The notes under the pieces are model-generated. The model saw only the letters and a program-made list of their open reading frames with translations, searched no databases and was not told the origin of the DNA. Positions 27,513-36,029 of a DNA stretch of 64,000 bases are shown one piece after another; position 1 is the first letter of the stretch; every line of letters starts with the position of its first letter. The translations under genes and the position numbers were made by a program. The stretch comes from Nostoc sp. ATCC 43529 (lineage in GTDB: Bacteria; Cyanobacteriota; Cyanobacteriia; Cyanobacteriales; Nostocaceae): the NCBI GenBank assembly GCA_003326205.1, contig LWTK01000034.1:62001-126000 (forward strand), given 5' to 3'.

Positions 27513-27865
27513 TGTGGCGATCGCTTTTCACTTGAGTTATCGACCAGGTAGTGCATCTACAACACATTGGCAACTCTACCTACCCTGTTCCTCCAGTATC
27601 AAAAGGACGAGAGGTCAAGACGGTGCTAAAAGAGAGTTAATTTGATATACCTTCCCTGCAAATTAGGACTTACGCACTGTACAAATTAATCATCGTAGGT
27701 ATTCACGAAAATAGGTCGTTTTAGTCTTTCATAGACGTTTCTTGATGATACGTAAACCCGCACTGTAGGGGCAATCGCGTCTATACCTATTCCCTGCCTA
27801 TCGCGCTTGCGCTACGCTTCGCGCACCACGTAAATAATTTCAAAAATCAAATGGTATTAAGGGTT
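27513..27865. other. Intergenic region with a solo MITE end and REP-like DNA
   Basis: No gene. TAGGACTTACGCAC at 27664-27677 matches the terminus of the 24134/35665 MITE family, but no partner end is found nearby. A GC-rich imperfect palindrome (GCGCTTGCGCTACGCTTCGCGC) near 27810 resembles the highly iterated palindromes of related genomes. Confidence 0.5.
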
Positions 27866-27988
27866 TCACCAGTGGGTAGCCATATCAATAATGATGATTG
27901 CTACTCCTACTAGTCCAATAAACATCAAAAACCAAGTGACTTTTCCTTCCGCAGTATTGAGATCGAAACTAATTCCCATTCCTGACAT
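27866..27988 (-). CDS. 40-residue single-helix membrane mini-protein
   Basis: Starts MSGMGISFDLNTAEGKVTW and continues into one strongly hydrophobic helix (about 18-36) ending IDMATHW. Its start codon lies inside the upstream mini-gene (20-bp overlap), suggesting translational coupling. Translated by hand from the complement. No family known; confidence rests on the membrane-helix composition, clean start and coupling. Confidence 0.4.
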   Translation of the reverse strand: MSGMGISFDLNTAEGKVTWFLMFIGLVGVAIIIIDMATHW

Positions 27989-28067
27989 TTATGCCACCCA
28001 CTAAGCCTACAACACTTAGAATGACAAGAATCAAGCCAATGTGAGTTGGATCGGTTAAATCCAGCAT
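27969..28067 (-). CDS. 32-residue membrane mini-protein overlapping the next
   Basis: Starts MLDLTDPTHIGLIL and has one hydrophobic helix (about 10-26) before a short polar tail. GAGGG lies upstream of the ATG (about 28075-28079), a plausible SD. It overlaps the following mini-gene by 20 bp. Composition is like tiny thylakoid or plasma membrane subunits, but no identity is claimed. Confidence 0.4.
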   Translation of the reverse strand: MLDLTDPTHIGLILVILSVVGLVGGINVRNGN

Positions 28068-28371
28068 TTTACTACCCTCACTTTTTGCGTGGATATGGAG
28101 AGTATATCGAACCTACTTTAAGGCTATTGGAACAGAAAACTAAGCTAAGGCTAAAACCCTTGCTGTATCGCCTTTTTGTTCTCTAAAAAAATTAGACATA
28201 ATTTTTTTTTACTCATTAGGAGAGATACCGATACTGAAATCAAAAAATTTTAGCGAAGGCTCATGACAACTAAAATTAAAGTGGTAACAAGTAATGTTAG
28301 AGGAACGTGGATTATTTTTTTTGACAGCCCCTAATTCTGGCTCATAGAATCATCAGTTGATGTCTGGTTAA
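28068..28371. other. Intergenic region, no feature recognised
   Basis: AT-rich sequence holding the likely promoter of the two mini-genes and the 3' flank of the WD40 gene. No stem-loop convincing enough to list. Confidence 0.5.
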
Positions 28372-31300
28372 TCACCTATCAGAACACAAGGCGCGTTCGC
28401 CTCTGGCGTTGGCAAAGCCATCGCTTTTCATCACTTTCTGGTTAGTTTGCAAATAATCATGCAGTAAATCGCAACCCCGTGCCAGCAATTTATCCAGTTT
28501 GATATCTGCTAAATCCTGGAAAATCACTGTAGCGTTGGCACTTCCTATACCTAAAGTCTTGCTATCAGGACTAAAACTGATGCTGGTTAACTCGCCTTTA
28601 TAACCTTTTAAAGCAATTAACAATGTTCCATCACGGTTCCAAATCCTCACTTTGTCATCACTGGAGGCTGCTAGAGTCTTACCATCTGGACTAAAACTGA
28701 CACTGATGAAACTATCACCATCCCCAGCAAGATTAGTTAGCAATTCACCTTCTCGATTCCAAATCTTCACTGTGCTATCAATACTAACTGAGGCGAGAAT
28801 TTGACCCTCAGGTGACCAAGCTACCCCATTTACTCGGCGGCTATGACCAGTCAATGTTTGTATCAATTCACCATCTTTAGTCCATAGTTTCACGGTTTTG
28901 TCATCACTAGCTGAGGCTAGGAATTTGCCATCAGGACTAAAACTTACCCAATTCACTGCATCTTGATGTCCCTGCAAGGTGTTGAGCAGTATACCGTTAC
29001 GACTCCAAAGCTTCACTGTTTTATCTTTACTCGCTGATGCAATTACTTGACCATCAGGCGACCAAGCTACACCCAATACTGTATCATTATGACCTTGTAA
29101 TGTATGGAGCAATTGACCACCCCGGCTCCACAACTTTACTGTTTTATCTTTACTAGCTGAGGCAATTATTTTACCATCAGGGCTAAAACTAACGCCCCAA
29201 ACTTGACTCTGATGCCCAGTGAAAGTACGGAACAATTTACCTTCTCGATTGAAAAGTTTTACGGTTTTGTCTCGACTGGCTGCGGCTAAAATGCGACCTC
29301 CAGGGCTAAAACTGATACTCGTCACCCAATCGTTGTTATCGGTTTTGGGTTTCGGCAGTAGCACCTCGTCCCAACGCCAGAGTTTAACGGTTTTGTCGCG
29401 ACTTGCAGAAGCCAGGGTGCGACCGTCTGGGCTGAAACTAACGTTGTTGACCCAATTATTATGTCCCCTAAGGGTGCCGAGCAACACACCTTCAGTACTC
29501 CAAAGTTTGAGCGTTTCGTCGGTACTTGCAGAGGCGACGATGTTACCATTGGGGCTGAAACTGACACTAGTAACTCCTGCACTATGGCCTGATAAGGTTC
29601 TCAGGAGGTTGCCTTCTAAACTCCACAATTTGATAGTCTGGTCTAAACTAGCGGAAGCTATTGTTTTACCATCAGGCGACCAAGCTACACTTAAAACTGC
29701 ATCATCATGACCTGGAAAGGTTCTCAGCAACTTCCCGTCTCGACTCCAAAGCTTGATGGTGTTGTCAGCACTCCCGGAAGCAATGGTTTGTCCATCAGGT
29801 GACCAAGCGACAGCCAAAACTGCACTGCTATGTCCGTCTAAGGTTTTGAGTAATTTACCGTCCTGAGTCCAAAGTATTATGGTCTTGTCTGTACTCGCCG
29901 AAGCAATAAGTTGACCATCGGGACTGAAACTCACACTATTCACCACAGCTTGATGTCCTAATAGAGTGGCTAGTAGTTGGCCTTCCCGAAGATTCCAAAG
30001 TTTTATTGTTTTATCTTGACTGGCGGAAGCAATAATTTGGCTATCGGGACTGAAACTGATGCTATTGACTACATCTTCATGTCCTGACAAAGTTTTGACC
30101 AAGCTACCATCAAGACCCCAGATTTTAATTGTAGTGTCTGCACTGGCTGAGGCAATTAAACGGCTATCGCGGCTAAATATAACACTATTTACCCCTGATA
30201 TATGCCCATCGAAACGATTATATTCTCTTACCCCCGAAACCGCTTGATAAAGAGCCGTCAGCACTTGCTCTCTGGTATTGGAATCTACCCAGATTGTTTG
30301 TTGTAATTTTTTCCCTGCTTTTAATCCTTCCTTTAAAGCATCAAGACCTTTTTGCGAAGCAAATAAAGCTTCACTGGATACACTTAAAGTTTTAATTTCA
30401 CTATCTATTACTGTAACGATGGAAACACTTAAACCAAATATCGCCAAGACAGAAGCAGTCAAAGCAATTTTCAAAGAACGATTTAATTTAGCTTCACTGA
30501 GTCTTTGTTTTTCTTGGCTTTCTGCTAGTTTAGCTGTTAATTCTTTTTCTTTAAGTTCAGCCCGCAACTGCTCAATTTCTAACTGACTTAATTCTTCGCG
30601 CTTTTGTAACTCCCGCAATTCTGTTAATAAACCCAATCCCTGTTGCGGATGACTATCTATCAATTTGCTTGGCTGCTTTTTTTGGCTCAATTCGCTTTTG
30701 AGTCGCTCAATTTCAGCTTGACTTTGTTCTACTTTTTGGCGTAGTTGGTTGAGTTGGACTTGTAAGCTTGATTCCTGTTGTTGCAAGTAGCGAATTAAGT
30801 CTACTAAATAATCGTGAATTAGTTGATAGCGTTCTGGTACGTCGGGAAAAAGAACCACTAACCCAGAGCGAACTAAAATATCTAAAATTAACTCTAGTTT
30901 GCTAGCATCTTCTAACTCTGTTAATTGTGCAGCTAATTCAGCGCGAGTTTTAAAAGGTCGATTGTTGCTTTCATCTGTTAATAAATATAAAATCAGTAAA
31001 GCTGCTCGTTCATTTTCCGGACCGCAGTCTTTGATTAATTCTTTAATATATCGCTCAATTAGTTTGTTGGGTCTATATGGCTGATATTGTTCCAGGGTGG
31101 TAATTCGCTCATCTTGAATTTGCGCTCCCACAACTTGCAATTCAATGGGGCGTACTTCTCCAAATTCTGTTGATAAATCTGAAATTAGAGCATCGATTAA
31201 GGCAGTTTCTAGGTGTAACTGAGAACGCTCTGTCAATTTTTTGATAATTGCCTTTGCATATTCTGGTGAGAAGTTATTTAACTGGTAGCGGATATTTTTA

Positions 31301-33570
31301 TCGAGAATATTGTTGTTAATTGCTTCTAGGGAAGAAAGATGTTTAAAGTCTAATAAACGATGTAAATAATCTTCTCTCAAAGAAAGAATAACTTTGACAA
31401 AAGGTATCTGAAGACAGTCGCTAATAAATTTATCAAATGCTTGCTTTTGATGGCGATCGCTATATCCAAAGAAAAATTCTTCAAACTGGTCAAAAATTAA
31501 AACTGTAATTAAATGATTATCTGCATTTTTTGTTAATTGCTGTAAAATATTTGCGATAGTACTAGGCGTAAATGACTCCGGTAAAACCTCCGGTTCAATA
31601 GCTGCTTCTCCTTTAATCTGAGACATGGCCTCACTTAAAGATTTGCCTAATTCCCTAGCCCAATCGCTATAAACTTGCAGCACCACAGGCACCGCAATTT
31701 GATCGCCAATGGCTCTATTTTGCAGTGCTGGAACTAAACCCGCTGTTACCGTGGAACTTTTACCTACTCCCGACTGGCCGTGAATCACCGTTAACTTTTG
31801 GTCAGCACGACTAATTCTGCCAATTAAATCATTAATATCTCGCTCTCGACCAGAAGCCGCAATTTCTAAAGCAACACTACTACTCCCAGCAGGTGACATT
31901 AATGCTGGGTTTGTTACCTGTCTTTGGGGTTGCAAGCGTCCGGCACCAATAAAAGCCCGAAAACCATATTGCTGTTCCACAGAACGGCGTTTTTGACGAA
32001 TGTAATAAGCTTCTAAATATCGCCCTTCTTCAAAATAAAGCGATCGCAATGTCCGCAACAAGCGAATATAACGATGGGCATCATATTGATGAGCGCTGTA
32101 TTCTAACGCTTCCGGCAGTTCTTTTGCCGCCTTTTCTAAATATTCCCGCGCAACTTCTTTCTCGCCTATATTGCGCTGTGCTTTCGCTAATATCAAATAA
32201 TAAATTTGCGCCAATAATAAAGGAAATAAACAGTCATAAGGGTCATGCTGCTTTTGCGCCTCAGCTAATTTTAGCAGTGATACATGCGCTAGGATACTCG
32301 CCTGTACCCAACGTGATTGTTGTACAGCTACTTGTGCCAGAAAGCCATAGTCACAAGCAAGTTGAATTTGATTACCATAAATTTGATGTAACTCCAAAGA
32401 CCTTTGAGCAACAATTTGTAATTGTTCCCAGTCTTGGAGATTTTGCAAAACTTCAGCCAGTTGACCAATAAATTCAGCAACTATATTTAGACACCCAGCT
32501 ATTTGTAAAATATTCAAAGATTGCTGAAAATAAGATTTTGCTGCTAACCAATGGCGGCGATTTTCTACTTGATTTTGCTCTGCTAAACGACAACAACATA
32601 GCCCTAGATAAAACAGCAAAACTCCCTGTCTTAAAAATAAAGGAGATGGCGGAGATGGGGGAGAAGAAAATACTACCTCATCCTCCGAAGAAGAGGACGT
32701 GGGGACACGGTGACGCGGGGACACGGAGACATTCTTACTCACCCCGTCCCCGCGTCTTCCCGTCACCGCGTCCTCTTCATTCCCCTGATCTCCCAATTTC
32801 TGCCAAATTAGTAAACTTTTATGAAAATGAATTAAAGCTGGATTAATGCGATCGCTAACATAATTATCTAAGCCAAAAACAAATTCTAAACTCGCGTGCA
32901 ATTCTGGTTCTAAGGTAATACCACGATTTTGTAATTCTTTGATGGCAAAATGCAATTCATAGTTATGTTCCCAAACTTGCCCTAGAGTAGAATAATTTTC
33001 TGCAAATTTCGATGTTTGGGATTGTGCAGTATTCTTGGGTAAAACTCTAGCAAACAAAGAATCAGTTTCTTGTTGAAGAAATTGCAGCAACGAACTAGTT
33101 GTCATTTCAAATTGAATCGGTGTCGCCGCCCAACTTGCAAAATCTGGTGCTAAACGTACCACTTTTTGCAAAACTTCATCATTCATCCACACAATTATCG
33201 GAAATGGATGGCGCTTGCGAAATTCATCACGAATATGATTAATAGACCTTAAGAAATCATCAAGCCCATCAACGGACTCTAAACCCAAAATCATTAACGC
33301 TGATGGCGGTTGATTTTCGGTAACTAATTGTAAATGAATAGTTGTGTAAAGACTTCTGGCGTTGTGCGGTAAAACTACTTTTTGAATGTGGTATAATCCT
33401 GAAGACATTTCTTCAAGTCGCTGCAACATTTCCTCTTGCAAAACTCGATAGTTGCAGGATACTAAAACTAAGGAAAATTGACCGTTAGAAAGTGCGATCG
33501 CTCTCCCTAAACTCCTCAACGCCCGCTCGTTATTTGCTCTTATATCTGCTTGTGATTGTCGTTCAACCAT
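28372..33570 (-). CDS. TPR - STAND NTPase - TM - 14x WD40 protein
   Basis: 1732 residues. Order: N-terminal alpha/beta domain (about 1-190), helical TPR-like region (about 200-540) with a low-complexity insertion at about 262-312, STAND NTPase (nSTAND1 type: P-loop HGQSGVGKSSTVTAGL about 592-607, Walker B LIFDQFEEFFFG about 690), winged-helix part, coiled coil (about 930-1030), one membrane helix (about 1043-1063) and 14 WD40 repeats (about 1115-1700), i.e. two seven-bladed propellers. With the TM helix between, NTPase and propellers should be on opposite sides of the membrane, the propellers probably outside. It overlaps the upstream ATPase gene by 31 bp. Likely a signal-sensing switch; no effector domain is obvious unless the N-terminal domain is one. 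Confidence 0.88.
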   Translation of the reverse strand: MVERQSQADIRANNERALRSLGRAIALSNGQFSLVLVSCNYRVLQEEMLQRLEEMSSGLYHIQKVVLPHNARSLYTTIHLQLVTENQPPSALMILGLESVDGLDDFLRSINHIRDEFRKRHPFPIIVWMNDEVLQKVVRLAPDFASWAATPIQFEMTTSSLLQFLQQETDSLFARVLPKNTAQSQTSKFAENYSTLGQVWEHNYELHFAIKELQNRGITLEPELHASLEFVFGLDNYVSDRINPALIHFHKSLLIWQKLGDQGNEEDAVTGRRGDGVSKNVSVSPRHRVPTSSSSEDEVVFSSPPSPPSPLFLRQGVLLFYLGLCCCRLAEQNQVENRRHWLAAKSYFQQSLNILQIAGCLNIVAEFIGQLAEVLQNLQDWEQLQIVAQRSLELHQIYGNQIQLACDYGFLAQVAVQQSRWVQASILAHVSLLKLAEAQKQHDPYDCLFPLLLAQIYYLILAKAQRNIGEKEVAREYLEKAAKELPEALEYSAHQYDAHRYIRLLRTLRSLYFEEGRYLEAYYIRQKRRSVEQQYGFRAFIGAGRLQPQRQVTNPALMSPAGSSSVALEIAASGRERDINDLIGRISRADQKLTVIHGQSGVGKSSTVTAGLVPALQNRAIGDQIAVPVVLQVYSDWARELGKSLSEAMSQIKGEAAIEPEVLPESFTPSTIANILQQLTKNADNHLITVLIFDQFEEFFFGYSDRHQKQAFDKFISDCLQIPFVKVILSLREDYLHRLLDFKHLSSLEAINNNILDKNIRYQLNNFSPEYAKAIIKKLTERSQLHLETALIDALISDLSTEFGEVRPIELQVVGAQIQDERITTLEQYQPYRPNKLIERYIKELIKDCGPENERAALLILYLLTDESNNRPFKTRAELAAQLTELEDASKLELILDILVRSGLVVLFPDVPERYQLIHDYLVDLIRYLQQQESSLQVQLNQLRQKVEQSQAEIERLKSELSQKKQPSKLIDSHPQQGLGLLTELRELQKREELSQLEIEQLRAELKEKELTAKLAESQEKQRLSEAKLNRSLKIALTASVLAIFGLSVSIVTVIDSEIKTLSVSSEALFASQKGLDALKEGLKAGKKLQQTIWVDSNTREQVLTALYQAVSGVREYNRFDGHISGVNSVIFSRDSRLIASASADTTIKIWGLDGSLVKTLSGHEDVVNSISFSPDSQIIASASQDKTIKLWNLREGQLLATLLGHQAVVNSVSFSPDGQLIASASTDKTIILWTQDGKLLKTLDGHSSAVLAVAWSPDGQTIASGSADNTIKLWSRDGKLLRTFPGHDDAVLSVAWSPDGKTIASASLDQTIKLWSLEGNLLRTLSGHSAGVTSVSFSPNGNIVASASTDETLKLWSTEGVLLGTLRGHNNWVNNVSFSPDGRTLASASRDKTVKLWRWDEVLLPKPKTDNNDWVTSISFSPGGRILAAASRDKTVKLFNREGKLFRTFTGHQSQVWGVSFSPDGKIIASASKDKTVKLWSRGGQLLHTLQGHNDTVLGVAWSPDGQVIASASKDKTVKLWSRNGILLNTLQGHQDAVNWVSFSPDGKFLASASDDKTVKLWTKDGELIQTLTGHSRRVNGVAWSPEGQILASVSIDSTVKIWNREGELLTNLAGDGDSFISVSFSPDGKTLAASSDDKVRIWNRDGTLLIALKGYKGELTSISFSPDSKTLGIGSANATVIFQDLADIKLDKLLARGCDLLHDYLQTNQKVMKSDGFANARGERALCSDR

Positions 33571-34877
33571 GATTTAAATTTTTGCGTTTCTGCTAAAACC
33601 GGGTTGACGGCAAACCAAGCCCCTTCCCGATCGCGGTATTCAAATACAAATAAACTCCGCAATAAAGTGTGGTATTCAATATCACCTCTGACCCTCTGTT
33701 GTTGCACGACCTGAAAGATGAGTTCCCACTCATGGGGGTCAATGGCGTTGGCTCGGTAGTCTCGCTGTCTTTGAATCACCAATTCGACACACTCCCGCTC
33801 GAAGGGTGGATCTTGTTCCCGCAAACAATCAAACAACAACCCCAACAAGTCGCGCACATGACCCCCACTAATCAGACACAACCGATCTAAGGTTTCCAAA
33901 TTATCAAACACTTCTGTAATTAAGCCTAACCGATCGCTAGGTAAAATGTCGGGAAAAGCCCTCGCTAGCACCATTTGTCGCATCAATGCTAGCCCTTGGG
34001 GAAAAATCTCTCCAGAGCGCAAACGCACAGGTATCATCGGTAAAACTTTTGGTGCTACTCCTCCGCCTAAACGATGCTGAAGTTCGGCGCTATCGTTGGA
34101 GAAAGTCAAAGCTAGGGGAATAGTATAGACAACATGACAATTTAGTTTGCGTAACTGTTCGCCCCGTTGAATAAACAAGTATTCTGGTAGCGATCGCCCC
34201 GATGGTAAAGGTCGAATTGCTACTCTATCCAAATTATCAACAATTACTACCAGTCCTCTTTTTCCCCTGGTTTTAAGTTCTTTGTTGGCACGTTCTAATA
34301 GTTCTTGATTTATTGACTGCAAAATATTTGCCGTTCGCGGTTCTAAATAGTCCCTTAACCGCCGCCGCAATTGGGGGCTTTCTTTGGTTTTAGCTGTAAT
34401 TTTCCCAATCCCCACAGATAATTCAGCTTCAACTCCCAGTTCAATTGGTGTTTGCAAAAAATCGACAATTTCGCCAAACAATTTGGTAAAATAAGTAGGC
34501 TTAAGTTTGATTTTCATCGCTTCTAGGCTTTCACTTACCTGACCAGCGATCGCCAATAAAACATCAGTCACATCCACATCTGCCATTTCTAAGACGTGGG
34601 TAGACTCAAAATAAACTACATGAAATTGCTGCACTTCTAACTCAGCTTTCAAGCGCAACAATTCCGTTGATTTTCCACATCCAAGATGTCCCGTAAAAAG
34701 CTGACAAGTTGGTGAATCTGGCGATATGCGAGTGATGGTACGCTGTAAAGCCTCAATGATTTTGCCACCCCGCACCACCGCAAAATCGATATAATATCGG
34801 CGATCGCTTGCATCTCCTATCATTAGAGGTCTACTTGGATTGCAAGCTTGATAAAATCTTTCTAAATCTAGGAGCAT
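33540..34877 (-). CDS. P-loop ATPase partner of the STAND-WD40 protein
   Basis: 445 residues. Walker A is GHLGCGKSTELLR (about 60-72) and Walker B is GLVVIVDNLDRVA (about 208-220), a pattern close to KAP/STAND-like AAA ATPases. A possible sensor or arginine-finger region (SGGHVRDLLGLLFDCLRE) lies near 335-352. No enzymatic effector or membrane helix. Its end overlaps the start of the 1732-residue gene by 31 bp, so the two are translationally coupled and probably act together, for example as loader and switch (inference). Confidence 0.75.
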   Translation of the reverse strand: MLLDLERFYQACNPSRPLMIGDASDRRYYIDFAVVRGGKIIEALQRTITRISPDSPTCQLFTGHLGCGKSTELLRLKAELEVQQFHVVYFESTHVLEMADVDVTDVLLAIAGQVSESLEAMKIKLKPTYFTKLFGEIVDFLQTPIELGVEAELSVGIGKITAKTKESPQLRRRLRDYLEPRTANILQSINQELLERANKELKTRGKRGLVVIVDNLDRVAIRPLPSGRSLPEYLFIQRGEQLRKLNCHVVYTIPLALTFSNDSAELQHRLGGGVAPKVLPMIPVRLRSGEIFPQGLALMRQMVLARAFPDILPSDRLGLITEVFDNLETLDRLCLISGGHVRDLLGLLFDCLREQDPPFERECVELVIQRQRDYRANAIDPHEWELIFQVVQQQRVRGDIEYHTLLRSLFVFEYRDREGAWFAVNPVLAETQKFKSWLNDNHKQI

Positions 34878-35365
34878 AACTAATCGAGTTCATTCACGAA
34901 TAGGGATGACAAAATTTATTATTGGGAATTTATAGCAGAAGGCAGAAGGCAGGAGGTAAAAGTCCTACTATTCCTGGCATTCAAGTTTGTCATTATGTCC
35001 TAACCTATTTGACTACCGCTATATCAGTTAATTTAAGTACATTTAGCTTAAATTACTAACTAAGTTAACAGCATTCCGCTTGATTTTTCATATCTACGTT
35101 TTACATAGCACACTGCAATGGTGGCATTTAATTTTAACTAAGCACAAATACTATAAGTATAAATAGCGGAAAACTCAAATATACAATAAGGTACTCTTAT
35201 GAATATTAAAAATATCCGACACAAAAAAAGGTACTGTTAAGTACAATTTTGTGGTGTTCTTGAATATATAAGTAGCTAGACATGATTAAATGTAAAACGC
35301 TCAATGGAGTAACCACCATTGTTTGCACGATGATACAAATACGTTGGTAAGGAATCACAACTGTG
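34878..35365. other. Intergenic region upstream of the ATPase gene
   Basis: About 490 bp of AT-rich DNA containing the promoter of the ATPase/WD40 pair. GGTACT occurs at about 35189 and 35230 as a short direct repeat. No gene recognised. Confidence 0.45.
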
Positions 35366-35560
35366 CATTGGTGTCAACTTAAGCTCAAAGCTATATCAGA
35401 CAGGGGTTTTGCCCATCCCTGGCGCCCTCATCCCCTAACCCCTTCTCCCACAGGAGAAGGGGAATTAAATCTCTGGCTCCCCTCTCCCAAAGGGAGAGGG
35501 GCTGGGGGTGAGGGCAAAACCTTCTCACAAACCGGGTTTCACGTTAAGTTGACACCAATG
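35366..35560. mobile_element. 195-bp MITE with 17-bp perfect TIRs and 9-bp target duplication
   Basis: CATTGGTGTCAACTTAA (35366-35382) is perfectly inverted at 35544-35560. The flanks are a perfect direct repeat, ACAACTGTG, at 35357-35365 and 35561-35569, the target duplication. Ends beginning CAT and containing CAACTTAAG, plus a long duplication, recall the IS231 group of the IS4 family (from memory; inference). The interior is a palindromic CCCCTTCTCCC/GGGAGAGGGG repeat with no transposase. Confidence 0.9.
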
Positions 35561-35664
35561 ACAACTGTGCTAACCTACGGTAAATCTATATGTATCGAGA
35601 TTTTTGTGAAATGCTATCGGTCGTACTTCTAACAGTATTCCCACTTCATAAATTTTATTAACAC

Positions 35665-35946
35665 CAGGACTTACGCACAGGTAACGGAAAATCGTAGACG
35701 CATTAGCGAAGCGGTAGCGACGTTCGCGCAGCGTCTCGCAGAGAAGGAGCGTCAGCGGCTTGCCGCAGGCTACCACAGAGAACGCAGCGAAAAGTCTGAG
35801 CGCCGGTCTCCGGCGAACAGAACTTTTCAAGACAGAGGACACGGAGAGAAGTCTGAGCGGAGGTTTCCGACGAGCTGAACTTTTCAAGACAGGCATCAGA
35901 ACTTCGGTGGGAATAAGAGTTTCAAAGAGTTTTTGCGTAAGTCCTA
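35665..35946. mobile_element. 282-bp MITE, large member of the AGGACTTACGCA family
   Basis: Ends CAGGACTTACGCA and TGCGTAAGTCCTA are inverted; AACAC flanks both sides (35660-35664 and 35947-35951), a perfect 5-bp target duplication. Outer sequences match the 94-bp copy at 24134-24227, but ~190 bp of other repeat modules is added inside: a GCGCAGCGTCTCGCAGAG block and two copies of a module starting GTCTGAGCG (35794 and 35851). The same GTCTGAGCGGAGGTTTCC module appears alone at 41276. Confidence 0.85.
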
Positions 35947-35955
35947 AACACTAAA

Positions 35956-35989
35956 AAAACGGTAAAGGAATTCAACCCTTTACCGTTTT
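35956..35989 (-). terminator. Terminator downstream of clpC
   Basis: AAAACGGTAAAGG (35956-35968) pairs perfectly with CCTTTACCGTTTT (35977-35989), 8-nt loop. On the minus strand the stem is followed by a T-run, fitting termination of clpC. Confidence 0.75.
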
Positions 35990-36029
35990 CTAATTTTCTA
36001 TTTGAGACTAAAATCCCAAATCTTAAATC

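Noticed and set aside
27664..27677. Third copy of the AGGACTTACGCA MITE
   Set aside because: Only one end is present; no inverted partner or target duplication, so not listed as an element.
35363..35632. 89-codon plus-strand frame
   Set aside because: It lies across the 195-bp MITE and its palindromic interior; no independent coding evidence.
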